From contig CP136064.1 in the NCBI GenBank assembly GCA_032622095.1, forward strand, positions 50,722,073 to 50,786,072: a DNA stretch of 64,000 nucleotides, read 5' to 3'. Shown piece after piece: positions 11,198 to 21,708 of the stretch. A model generated the notes under the pieces. The model did not search any database. It was given only the letters and a program-made list of their open reading frames with translations, and had not been told where the DNA came from. Within the stretch, counting starts at the first letter, position 1, and every line of letters starts with the position of its first letter. The stretch is from Siphonodentalium dalli (lineage: Eukaryota; Mollusca; Scaphopoda; Gadilida; Siphonodentaliidae). The translations under genes and the position numbers were made by a program.

Positions 11198-11703
11198 AAG
11201 GATTAACTGTCATGTGGACTGTTTTTATGGAGATGTAACCGTGAGGTAAGTGGACATAACTTGTGTAAAACCCGAAGGGTTTTACATACAAGTTATGACC
11301 ACTTACATCACGGTTACATCTCCATAAAAATAGTCCACATGACAGTTAATCCTTATATTTATATACATTTAGCGAAAAAGCCACTTTTGTAAATGTATTT
11401 AAATCGAAAAGTGTATCGTGACAAAAACAGCCCAAAATACCCAATAGCACCCTCGGCAAAAGTTAATAGGAACAATTTCTCTTCCTATTGAAACCCGATG
11501 TTGTATTAAGTCAATCCTGCGCGAGTCCAAATGCGCCCAAAACATTACGCGTTCGTCTTTCCAAACCCAATGACGTATCGATGGTGTTATGAGCTTGGTG
11601 TTATGAGGCATTGCGCATTCACCGAGAAATAACTGCAACTAGGCACGTGGGCGCCGACCAATCAGAATGCTGGATTTAGTGATGACAACACTTAGTATGT
11701 AAA
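11198..11703. mobile_element. 506-bp element inserted in the left arm (copy 1)
   Basis: The right arm, at 13968-13985, keeps the uninterrupted site, so this segment is a datable insertion. It is flanked by TATATA (11192-11197 and 11704-11709). The first ~160 bp form a hairpin (AAGGATTAACTGTCATGTGG to its complement, with the loop near AACCCGAAGGGTT). The rest is non-palindromic and ends ACTTAGTATGTAAA. A second copy lies at 37251-37753. Both have a minus-strand frame containing IRH...K.RVMFW, which may be a trace of coding sequence. A single hairpin at one end only is unusual, and I cannot place it in a known superfamily. Confidence 0.8.
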
Positions 11704-11810
11704 TATATAGATATGCAATTCAGGTCACAACTTTAAATTGTCAATCAATAATACACATAAAGATGGCCTATCTTTGTTGATACTGTGTTCTTAAATTCAT
11801 GTTTGTTATG

Positions 11811-12543
11811 TTATATAACTATAATGTTCACAGACTGATAATACCAGTTGATAGATAGCAACTGATAGATTGTCATGTTATAATCACCGCTGCCTGTGTT
11901 TGTACGTTGAACAACTATTTTAAGCACACAATTACATCTACATAACTCTGTGTATGGTAAATCAGCGTTTGCACATTTGCATCTGTTACAAGTTTGTGAT
12001 TTGCAACAACACTTAATGAGTTCTGAGCACACAGCTTGGCATGACAAGTGTACCACAATCCTACCTGGTAGGCAGCTCGTTTAATATGTCCCACGCCACA
12101 TATATATGACAGTAACACTTCTTAGTCTGTAGAGTAGAAACTTCATTAGTGACTGGGCGTAATCATTAAACGTATATACTATATCGCAGGTACAATCATA
12201 TCCACAAGAACGCCTCCATCAAATATCTTGCACTGAACATTTTTAGGTGGGTCCGATATATCTCCAATTGCTTCCCGGATAAATCCCAGCAAATCAGATT
12301 GTGTCCCCTTGAATTTACCTCCCGTTGATAAGGCGGGGGAAATAGCCGACTCTCATGAGAGAAAAACACGTCTGGTTCGGGGAGTTCTAGCCATCTCGTT
12401 ATTGTTGATGAGCTCTCTGTTAAACATATCAACCCTCCATTTCCTTTCAATTTGACGTTCTCCTGTTCCTGCACTTGATCGTTTGAAATAGCGGAGAAGC
12501 GATTTCGGGTTTTTTGAACTGCCCAAATGTTGTTCGAACACAC
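11811..12543 (-). pseudogene. Broken copy of a repetitive transposon-type protein gene (left copy)
   Basis: Read on the minus strand from 12543, the centre of the inverted repeat encodes VQKTRNRFSAI, then QEQENVKLKGNGGLICLTES, then FFSHESRLFPPP. These match a protein family I remember as recurring in many invertebrate genomes (motifs like DQxHEQxNxxVKGDGGxVGLTE). The reading continues into the left arm with a match to FDGG.LV. It then jumps, through an internal deletion, to AAYQVGLWYTCH and the cysteine-rich tail CCCKSQTCNRCKCANADLPY. Frameshifts separate these parts. This copy supplies the upstream region that the right copy lacks. The biochemical function of the family is not something I can state. 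See the right copy for the central domain. Confidence 0.75.
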
Positions 12544-12572
12544 TATTACAAGAAATACAATATTGGAAGTAC

Positions 12573-13735
12573 GTGCAAGATATTTGATGGAGGCGTTCTT
12601 GTGAATATAATTGTGCCTGCGATAGGATATACATGTACTTTTAATGATTACACAGTCACCAATGAAGTTTCTACTCTACAAACTAAGAACTGTTAATGTC
12701 ATGTGTGTTGTGTGGGATAGGTATTTTGAAGGCAGCACAAAGGGCAGCACTAATGAGAATCATGGTATAGGTCTTGGACGAAAAGTTGGTGGACAAACTA
12801 AGATTCCAAAAAATGGAACGACTTCCTCCGTCATTCTTGAACTTTTTGTATTCCTGACAAGTAATGCGTCAGAACATGATGATAAAGTGTTAAGCATGAC
12901 AGAATGTTCGTCAACTCTCAAAATGGCAAATTCTTCCTAGTAAATCTTGAGAAACTGTTGTCAGGAGGAAGCTGATATTAGAATTGTGCCGCACATTATC
13001 CATGCACTTTCTTATGGGCTGACGACCATCCGTGTTCGGATTGTTGACACAGATGTCCTGGTAATGGTCATCGGTCTGTTTTCAAAGTTTACGAATGCTA
13101 ACAGTGGTGGTGATACATGTGTTTCTCTAGGAACATGCAAAACTAAAACATTGTACCATGACAACAGCACATTTTCCGCTCTGGGCGATGACAATTGTTA
13201 TCACTACCCAATTTTCATTCGATTTCTGGTTTTGATACCACTTTGTTCTTCCTTATAAAGGGCAGAAAAAGTTTCTGGATAGCATGGAAATATTATCCCG
13301 TTATCACAGATACATGTACATTTCAACCTTTTATTCAACTAGATTCGTCCTCATATATTTTCAAAGAACTCGAAAGTTTCATTACCATTAATTATAATAA
13401 AGGTTGTCAAAAGTTGCTGATAACGAGGCATATGAAGAGAATTCTCCAAAACTTGTCGCTCAAAAGGGGTCCTAATACAGCACATGAAATGAGCCATATA
13501 CCAGGCAGGATTGTGGTACACTTGTCATGACATAACAATTCCAATACATGGCCTGCATGACTGGGAATGCACAGTTGAAGATCATGGATGTAAACCATTG
13601 TGGACTACATTACCAGAAGCTGCAGCTGTGTGTTCAGAACTCATCAAGTATTGTTGCAAATCCCAAACTTGTAACAGGTGCAAATTTGCAATAGCTGATT
13701 TACCATGCACATAATTATGCAGTTGAAATTGTGAT
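12573..13735 (+). pseudogene. Broken copy of the same transposon-type gene (right copy)
   Basis: Plus-strand pieces in order: CKIFDGGVLVNIIVPA (from 12575), VVWDRYFEGSTKGST and VGGQTKIPKN (12705-12815), EEADIRIVPHIIHAL (12966-13010), VDTDVLVMVIGLF (13040-13080), then GRKSFWIAWKYYPVI (13262-13302). After these come LWTTLPEAAAVCSELI (13600-13647) and CCKSQTCNRCKFAIADLPCT (13653-13713). The E-A-D...V-D-T-D-V spacing recalls acidic metal-binding motifs of PIN/FEN-like nucleases; that is inference. The C-terminus is Cys-rich and may bind zinc. At least three frame changes and no start codon context mark it as dead. It faces away from the left copy. Confidence 0.8.
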
Positions 13736-15330
13736 ATTAAGAATGCCTAAAATATTTGTTCAATATATCAACATGGTCACCGGTGATTATAACATGACAA
13801 TCTATGAGTTGCTATATATCCGCTGGTATGATCAGACTGTGCACATTATAGTTATACAGGTACAACATAACAAACGTGAATTTAAGAACAGAGTATAAAC
13901 AAAGATAGACCATCTTTATGTTACGTGTATTACTGATAGACAAATTAAAGTTGTGATCTGAACTACATGTCTATATATACCCCCTCTTGTATGCTACATT
14001 TGTAGATTATATAAGTCAACACCTTCAAATTATTTATGGTATATTAGATTTTTAGAATTTTATTCTATTTCACCAAGACATGACATGTATACACCTTTAA
14101 ATGTGTTGTATTCGACAGTCATTTTCGAAACTTTCAAGGCCGCATGTGGTATACGATCTTGGGAAATGTTTGAGAAATTGCCCATATATTGGTTGAAAAT
14201 ATTTGAAATGATGGTTATTTTACCATAAAATATAGCTGTTATTAGGCATACAATTGTAAATTTAAACAGTATACTGTCAATGAGATTGTTACATAACAAT
14301 ATATGACTAATTGTCATCGACAAACTCACTTTATAAGATTTAACCAAAGATTTATTGAATCTTGACAACCAAGTCACATTTTCGTGATTTTTGGGGTGAG
14401 GGGTAACATAAACCAAATTTTCTGAAACGTTGTTACATATTAACCACATAAAATGTATTCATTGTTTTCAGTATATATGTCCAAAACATTTAAGACCAAA
14501 CATTTTGAACTATCGCAAATATCCTATGTGTAAAATGACCATTTATTGGACCAAAATATTTGAAATGACGAGGATTTTCTTACCAAATTGCATATTTTAG
14601 TCGAAAAAGTTGTAAATTTCAACTTTGGTCATTGTGTGTGTAATTGCAATTACAGTATTTAGAAATATGATTGAATGGTGTCCTTTATAGATTCTCATCC
14701 ATGTTCTATCGGATGTTTATCACCAAAAAAAAAATTCATGATTTTTGGGGTGAGGGGTAACATAATCCAAAATGTCTAAAATATGGTTACGAATTTGTCC
14801 TAGATGTTGTATATTTTGTTTGCAGTATACATTTCTGAAATTTTTAAGATCTTAACCTTTGATCTGCAATGAAACAGTTTTGAGAAATTGTCTGTTTATT
14901 ATTCCGAAATAATTGAAACGAGAATGATTTTATGACAAAATTTCATGCTTTTGGTCCAAAAAGTGATAATTTTCAAATTTGGTCAGCCTGCATTGCTAAT
15001 ATCTTCACAATATGACAATGCCGGATGGAATGACGCCTTTATTATGCATGTGCCTTAAATTGTATACCAATTGGAACGTCATGGTGAAATAATGATTGAA
15101 TTTGGCCGCCATCTTGGATTTATACTGGAAACAAGGGTTAATATTGATCAGAAACCTGTTTCTAGTTCACTTTCTGAAAGAGCACACCGAACTTGACATA
15201 ATATAAAAAAATGGCACTTTTGGCCAGTCCGTTCCAATATGACAAAATGTTGTCGCTAAGTCACTACACTAAGAGGAAGGGGACATTGCGTCCTCGAGCG
15301 AGTGACAAATCGCATTGTTACCCTCCTCCA

Positions 15331-15689
15331 CATTTTACCCACTTCTGATTGGCCCAAGTCATGTCACGTGTCGGGTGACAAATCGCACTGTCGACCCTGA
15401 GCCGGGAGACATTGTTTGTGTCGCCCGCCTGATCTTATAGTGAAAGAATATTTCAAAGCATGCACTCACATAGTGCAATAATTCAGATACTTCACGACGT
15501 ACTAATCACAAATCTTATATTCCCCACGGAGTCGCAAAAAACACCAGTTGTGGTGTTTGCTAATTTTAGTGAAGACTATATTTTCGAACTTTTAAGTTGA
15601 AACTTTTATCGGTAAAGTGTACTTTATACATCGAAACATCTGAGTGATTCAACATTTTCATGTCGAAATTATGGTGCGAGATTGACCGG
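15331..15689. other. Flank of the giant inverted repeat; motif copies only
   Basis: At 15375-15430, GGTGACAAATCGCACTGTCG and GGGAGACATTG.TTGTGTCGCCCGC repeat the clustered motif found at the outer ends of the giant inverted repeat and at the centre of the fold-back element at 16684. Nothing else is recognised here. Confidence 0.5.
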
Positions 15690-16612
15690 TTGATTTGGTT
15701 ATAATTTTTGCTGGTGTGCAATGTAAAGCATATACGTTTGTCGCGGATGTACGCTTATCCCTCATATCAGACGTCTCCGCAGGGGTACCCAGATTCAATC
15801 TTGTGACATATATGGTACAAGGTCCTTTAAATATGCTGCCCCCACCCTCTGGAACGGCCTTCCGGAACATACCAGGACGCAATCAAATTTTAATCATTTT
15901 AAATCCTTGGTTATGTCCTGGGATGGTCCGGAGTTCCGCTGCAGTGCGTGTCGGTAGTGGCATATTACATGTATTTAATATACTTCTGACATACAAATAT
16001 ACTATATGCTAGCAGGGGGTTTGGGGAGTCTCTGGACTACTGGATTGGAGTAGGTGGCAAAGAAGCCAGTGAAAGCATTACAGAGCCCATAGACACCCCA
16101 AACCAGCCCATTTTAAACATTTTAACTTTTTAACTGTTAATGATCAAATAAGGTAAACAACACAATTACAAATGGTCTGACTATATTATTACTACAGGAA
16201 AATTATTCTGGCTAATTTTGTTTTAAAGCGTCCCTTTCCGAAACCCAGAAACATGAAATTCAAGTTAATTCAAAATTCCCTTTTCTCTTAATTACTGGAA
16301 GAGGCAAATTTAAATTATACATACTGATTTCTCTGGTGTTTTGTTGTTTTCTGTTTTTCTGTTTTTTTTTTAATAAATTAGAAATTTTAGTACTTGATAA
16401 ATAAAATTTTAGCTGTTGTCAATTATGTATTTTAACTATGATTAAACTTATTTTAAATTTGCATACAATTGACATTTTACCTGTGCTATGTATGTGTTTA
16501 TTTATATATGTATATGTTACAGTCGGTCAAAAGCTCTTCAGAGCTTGTGTTTGTAATATGTTTATACCTCCGACTTTTAAATAAAATTTATCTTATTTTA
16601 TCTTATCTTATC
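15690..16612 (+). pseudogene. LINE 3' end: RT C-terminal tail plus 3' UTR
   Basis: The plus strand encodes SDVSAGVPRFNLVTY and, after a 2-base frameshift near 15810, GTRSFKYAAPTLWNGLPEH (to about 15870). This is the conserved tail just before the stop of many CR1/Jockey-like LINEs (VPRxxLKTYGxRxFxxAAPxLWNxLP). About 600 bp of AT-rich 3' sequence follow. It finishes in a short tandem tail of TTATC/TCTTA repeats at 16577-16612, a typical LINE 3' terminus. The element is truncated at its 5' end, so nearly all of the RT is missing. Confidence 0.8.
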
Positions 16613-16683
16613 TGTCTCTGCAGCTGCATTGTGATCATAGTATTTCGAGTGGGGATCGCGACGTACTTGGGAGTATTGACACA

Positions 16684-17577
16684 CATGAATGTACATTCAT
16701 GAAATCGACAACTTCCCAATAGCTTTCGGGGAAGATCGTAATGAAATTAACACGCGAGTAAATTCCGCGAACAACACGACATTGAATACGTTAAATTGCA
16801 GAAGGGGTAACATACTTCTATGGTTTATTAGTTTACATTGCATGGACCGATATTGACGATTTAACCACCGAAAATGATGGTAAATGAGCGGTGATTATCA
16901 AACGCGTAAACGAATATCTGTTATGGAACGGAAATCGTATAGGATAATACGAAGTTACTGAAAATATACATAATCGCGAAAGAAACCACTCATGCGATGC
17001 GATGACTCAGTGCAACATCGTGCGTGAGAATGGAAAGGAATTTCTTAGTAATCGGACAACAAAACAGCTGTTGCCCTTCTTCTCGGGAGACATTGAGATT
17101 TGTCACCCGCTCGAGAACGGGAGACATTCCGTTCTCGAGCGGGCGACAAATCTCAATGTCTTCCGAGAAGCGAGCCTATTGTATATTGTCGTCCAAAAGG
17201 ACAACAACTGTTTTGTTATCCGGTAACTGAATACAAATTCCTTGTCAGCTACACTCACGATTCTGCCCCGAATCATCGCATGACACGAGTGCTTTCTTTC
17301 GCGAAGAGTTTCAGTTAATTCGTATCGGCGTAGGAATTCTGTTCCGTATATATATGTTAGTCAAGTCGATAAAACTGTGATCATGTCCGTTTATTCACCA
17401 TCATTTTGGTGGTTAAATGGTGGAAATCGCCCCATGGTATGTAAACCAATAAGCAATAATAGTATATTACAATTTGGCATATTCATGGACGGCATGTCAT
17501 CGCGTGCGATGTTAATTTGATTACGATCTTCCCCGAAATTTTGGGAAGTTGTCGATTTCATAAATGTGCATTCATAT
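16684..17577. mobile_element. Fold-back element, ~440-bp arms
   Basis: The whole 894-bp segment is one imperfect inverted repeat centred near 17115. The outer ends are CATGAATGTACATTCATGAA and the complement-like TTCATAAATGTGCATTCATA. Inner matches include AAATCGACAACTTCCC, GGTTTATTAGTTTACAT and CGGACAACAAAACAGCTGTT. The central ~80 bp (17085-17165) are an almost perfect palindrome of GACATTGAGATTTGTC and CCGCTCGAGAACGG. The short frames at 17002-17318 are readings of this palindrome. Arm divergence indicates it is not recent. Confidence 0.85.
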
Positions 17578-17723
17578 AGTATAAGGCAAAATTTGGAAGC
17601 TCGAATGAGCCATGTCGGTTTAATATATGCCACAAAAAGATTATTTAAAGTATAGAATTTAGTATGTTATTTAGCGTGAAACAATAAAGAGCGTTCGTTG
17701 TTTAAAGTATGTCCCTGATATGA

Positions 17724-19289
17724 TAAAAATAAAGAGCGTTTGTGTCATTTCTTCGGGGTTCAACAGTTTGTTTATAGAGTATATTCGTAGCTTCCAGCTC
17801 GGTGTTTCCTGTATTTATCGGCAAATCTTATTCCTCAATGCAGATTACGTATAGACACGATGTGGATGTTCAAATGAGTCATGCACATATCTGCTTGGAC
17901 AATATTCTATTTATAGCCAGGGCATCGCTGTCAACGCGCCAATTAAAAAGAGAATGTGAGGGATTATCAATTCGCTCCGAATTGATAGAAAGATTCTCTG
18001 ACTAAGAATATTTCAGAAGTTTGGCACTGCGTAGTAACCAATTGGGGGGGGGGGGGGGTGCTGGGAAAAGATGCATTACTTCAATGTCGTGAAAAAAGCC
18101 ACTTGCCCGCGTCCGGTGGCCCACTCGCTTTAAGCTACAGGACTGGTCCCAAAGCTAGAATAATTGCATGCTACCACAGCTTGTTGGATCAAATACTTTC
18201 AGGAGATAGATATCTTTGGGACGTTTTCACTGAGACATTAATTATCCCTGTGTCTTCTGCTTATTCTATTCAATCTCGCTACTAGTATAGTGTCAGCGAG
18301 TGTCAGCGAGGCCCATGTGAGTTGTAATTCACAAAAGAGACATCAGCGGTTCTTGGAATCAATTTCGAACATTCATTTTTCCAAAGAATTTAAGAAACCG
18401 AACATGTCTTGCCGCTGACTACGTGAACGTAGCGATCTTTGTGAATGATGGCCCGTGAGTTCTCTCCCCATCGCTTCTTGCGACAACCCCCCCCCCCCCA
18501 AGGACAACATGTTAAAAATAAAGAGCGTTTGTGTCATTTCTTCGAGGTTCAACAGTTTGTTTATAGAGTATATTCGTAGCTTCCAGCTCGGTGTTTCCTG
18601 TATTTATCGGCAAATCTTATTCCTCAATGCAGATTACGTATAGACACGATGTGGATGTTCAAATGAGTCATGCACATATCTGCTTGGACAATATTCTATT
18701 TATAGCCAGGGCATCGCTGTCAACGCGCCAATTAAAAAGAGAAAGTGAGGGATTATCAATTCGCTCCGAATTGATAGAAAGATTCTCTGACTAAGAATAT
18801 TTCAGAAGTTTGGCACTGCGTAGTAACCAATTGGAGGGGGGGGGGGTTGCTGGGAAAAGATGCATTACTTCAATGTCGTGAAAAAAGCCACTTGCCCGCG
18901 TCCGGTGGCCCACTCGCTTTAAGCTACAGGACTGGTCCCAAAGCTAGAATAATTGCATGCTACCACAGCTTGTTGGATCAAATACTTTCAGGAGATAGAT
19001 ATCTTTGGGACGTTTTCACTGAGACATTAATTATCCATGTGTCTTTTGCTTATTCAATCTCGCTACTAGTATAGTGTCAGCGAGTGTCAGCGAGGTCCAT
19101 GTGAGTTGTAATTCACAAAAGAGACATCAGCGGTTCTTGGAATCAATTTCGAACATTCATTTTTCCAAAGAAACCGAACATGTCTTGCCGCTGACTATAT
19201 ACGTGAACGTAGCGATCTTTGTGAATGATGCCCCGTGAGTTCTCTCCCCATCGCTTCTTGCGACAAAAACCCCACAGGGACAACATGTT
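17724..19289. repeat. 789-bp tandem duplication (two units)
   Basis: Unit 1 (17724-18512) and unit 2 (18513-19289) are about 98% alike by eye. They differ by a few substitutions, small indels, and the length of the G run (18045-18059 against 18835-18847) and C run. The start, ATAAAGAGCGTTTGTGTCAT, and the 17686 word ATAAAGAGCGTTCGTTG are shared with the GGCACGGGCGG TIR family (for example 38700-38740, same orientation). The duplication therefore began in a relic of that family. Identical 62-75-codon frames occur in both units but resemble nothing I know. Confidence 0.93.
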
Positions 19290-19367
19290 GTCAGGTATAG
19301 TCGACTGCCGCGTGAAGTAATGTTTTCAACGTATACTCAATCAATGCAATCACTTTGAATGTTACCT

Positions 19368-19440
19368 TATGTCACATCGTGATACAATAATTAATAGGAT
19401 AATGCTATCCTATTAATTATTATATCACGGTGTGACAATA
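19368..19440. repeat. Hairpin, ~34-bp arms
   Basis: TTAATAGGATA and TATCCTATTAA flank a 4-base loop (ATGC). The stem continues through ATAATT and ATCGTGATA to TTATGTCAC / GTGACAATA. It is a small AT-rich palindrome of unknown origin. Confidence 0.85.
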
Positions 19441-19753
19441 TCATCCGTCGGAATCCATTCTATGTCGGGGACAACTGCTCAAAATAGATCATCATGTCAG
19501 AATTGAACAACTGAAAGGAACATTCTCTAATTGAATTTGATTCAGTTTTTTCTCACACGTAATTGATTTATTTTTATATCGTGTTACCGCTAAGGTGGTA
19601 ATCACTTTACATAATCTCATTTCACATTATTGCTCTGTCGAGTCTTCTGTCATTCGATTTAGAACTGCGCCAAGTAATGTGTTTTCTTATGGCTGTCTCC
19701 GAAGTCATTGTCCACATTTCACTGACACTTATGTCGATTGTGATAACAATTAT

Positions 19754-19860
19754 GATGATTGTTGCTGTTGCTGTTGTTGTTGGCGATGATGATGGTGTTG
19801 ATATTGATGCTTATATTGATGATGACGATGAAGAAGATGATGATGATGATAATAATAATA
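19754..19860. repeat. GAT/GTT trinucleotide microsatellite
   Basis: Imperfect GTTGCT, GATGAT and AATAAT triplet runs. The Asp/Glu-rich frame on the plus strand (19677-19898) and the Ile/Asn-rich frame on the minus strand are both products of the triplet run. Confidence 0.9.
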
Positions 19861-20124
19861 CTCAATGGATTTATATAGCGTATTTCACAGTGAATTAGTT
19901 TCAATGCGCTAACATGATTAATACCCCGGTCACATACACACACCCACGCATAGCACCAAGCAATCAGAGCAGCTAATGGTTGCATCAGGATTAGCATACT
20001 GACAATATCCATCGACTCCCGATCGGGTACTCGGTTAACGGACGAGTCCACGAGACACTTGTTGTGTGATGGTGAAGACCACCGCCGCAGCGTTTGACGC
20101 TCATGGACAGAGAGTGCATGGGAT

Positions 20125-20240
20125 TCGATCGCACGGCGATGGTGGTGATGATGATGATGGCGGTGGTGTTTATCATGACAGCGACGATGACTTTTATGAT
20201 TATGATGTTGATGATGATTTGGCGATGACGAGAGGTGTCA
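20125..20240. repeat. GATGGTGAT-type microsatellite
   Basis: A second imperfect GAT/GGT/TAT triplet block some 300 bp from the first. It again opens long frames on both strands without any family resemblance. Confidence 0.85.
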
Positions 20241-20368
20241 TGGTGAGGACAATTATGATTATGTTCCATTTGAGATTTGACTGGAGTTCCAGACATATGG
20301 GCGTTCACTGTTTATGCGTGTCCACGAAGTCAATTCAATTGTCAAAAAACTTAGGTTCGGTTTATCTG

Positions 20369-20720
20369 TTAACCCTTTACCCAACAAACCGGCCAAAACC
20401 GGCCAAATAAAGCTGCAACAGCCTAAATTATCTTGGGTCTGTCTCAATAAAACCATACAAATATGGATATCAATGGAACCGGCTCATTGACCACATTGTG
20501 ATGGTTACAGTTATGCCCTGTGCCAATGCATTCTCTTATATATGCGAGTCGACCATATGTCGCCTCGCATATATAAGAGAATGCATTGGCCTAAACAAAT
20601 TTTTTCTTACATTCTTTAACAATTTTATAATTTTTAATGTGTTAAGCCAATGCATTCTCTTATATATGCGAGGCGACCTATGGTCGACTCGCATATATAA
20701 GAGAATGCATTGGCACAGGG
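20369..20720. mobile_element. TTAA-type palindromic MITE, right end lost
   Basis: Begins TTAA-CCCTTTACCCAACAAACC like the intact copy at 52346 and keeps its ~145-bp left segment (CGGCCAAATAAAGCTGCAAC and so on). It then enters the double-hairpin core at 20516-20720. After the core it reads CATAACTG, an inverted echo of CAGTTATG that precedes the core, instead of the expected CGTTCTGTTGGGTAAAGGG-TTAA. The right terminus is therefore missing or was replaced. Confidence 0.8.
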
Positions 20721-21405
20721 CATAACTGTACTTGGACTATTTGGACCCAGTCATCTAGGTAGGCTTCTTTCCCATGTACAATGTTTCCTTCTAATCCTTA
20801 AGCATTAAAATTATGTATCAGTTCCCTGTGCCAAAATCAGTTGGCTATATCACAGAATATAGGGCATGCAAATGGCCATGTATAAAGGGATTGGCACATG
20901 TTGTATCTGGTATAGGTATAGTATAGTTGGAATGTTGTACTATGTATATGACCTAAGGGAAAACCAGATTTATTGAAATAGAAGGGTTCATTTTCGATGA
21001 AAAGTTACTAATCTGTTTCAGAACAACTTTCTTAAAGGTACTCACTCCGATTTAACGCTTCTATATTACTATTTCTTTGGCTTCGGGGGTAAAACAAATT
21101 TTATTCGAGTCGAGGAACCCATCCGTCAAAGCTCAGAGTGATCATATACCGATTTTTGAAGTTTGTTATTTCAATTGCTTTTAGGCCATAAACACGCCGT
21201 CAAATGGATGGTCTCGGTCAAAATTGCGGATGAAGATGGATAACTCTAAAAACAAGTGGTAATACGGCCAAATTACGTGATACTAAAGTGATAATACGGT
21301 CATACTTCGATGAACAAAATGATGATAAATAACACGTTTTGTGAATTTTATACCATAGTTGACAGTGGTTAGCATTATTTTGTTGCAGTTAATCGATTCT
21401 GATAA
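20721..21405. other. No gene recognised
   Basis: AT-rich sequence. AATACGGCCA/AATACGGTCA words near 21270-21305 are slightly repetitive. No frame or element is recognised. Confidence 0.5.
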
Positions 21406-21708
21406 CTAAAGCATATTTTGAAAAAATGTTGTTGTTGTGTATCTTGATGATGTGGGGACCCTCTGATCCGATTGAGTACTTTTAAAGATTTTGGCTACGC
21501 ATGGTAGGTAATTTTTTGCGTCAGCGGGATCATCTTTTTGGGAAATCGGGATCACATTTGCGGATTTCCAGGACTCTCGGAATTTCTTTGTAATTAAAGG
21601 TTTCCTGAATAGAAGGATGAATGGGTCAGCTACTGATTTTACTATTTCACGGAGCATTCTAACATTAATATCTTCGTTCAAAAGGGCTTTGTTCACTGTA
21701 AAATGCAA
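21406..21708 (-). pseudogene. Inverted LINE RT fragment (early RT domain)
   Basis: On the minus strand an open 100-codon frame reads LREIVKSVADPFILLF, then SWKSANVIPISQKDDPADAK and NYLP. This is the N-terminal side of a LINE RT domain (consensus W-K-x-A-x-V-x-P-I-x-K-x-G-D-x-x-x-x-x-N-Y-R-P). Arg of the usual NYRP is Leu here. It abuts, head to head, the plus-strand RT fragment that begins near 21703, which carries the later part of an RT. The order would fit a 5' inversion made during insertion, but the two parts may also be different families. Confidence 0.8.

Larger units (their letters stand above)
9865..15330. mobile_element. Giant inverted repeat with 2.4-2.7-kb arms
   Basis: The left arm (about 9865-12233) and right arm (12573 to about 15330) are diverged inverted copies around a 339-bp centre. 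Matching points: GGACTGGCCAAAAGTGCCAT at 9950 against its complement at 15215; AAACAGGTTTCTGATCAATA at 10020 against 15150; the CCCCTCACCCCAAAAATCA blocks at 10424 and 10778 against 14735 and 14385; CTTGCAC at 12227-12233 against GTGCAAG at 12573. The outermost matching part contains ACATTGCGATTTGTTACCC..CTCGAGAACGG-type sequence. The left arm carries a later 506-bp insertion (11198-11703) and a deletion of about 0.8 kb relative to the right. Two broken copies of one transposon-type gene sit at the inner ends. It could be a long-TIR DNA element or an inverted duplication of a larger one. Confidence 0.88.

Noticed and set aside
11211-11365. Stand-alone hairpin MITE
   Set aside because: The second copy at 37251 and the empty site in the right arm show that the hairpin is the 5' part of a longer 506-bp element.
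19677-20410. Acidic Asp/Glu-rich or His-rich proteins
   Set aside because: Reading frames through GAT-type triplet microsatellites on both strands, with no other domain.
20641-20725. Recurring peptide SQCILLYMRGDLWSTRIYKR in four places
   Set aside because: It is the forced reading of the long palindromic hairpin and appears on both strands, so it is not a conserved protein.
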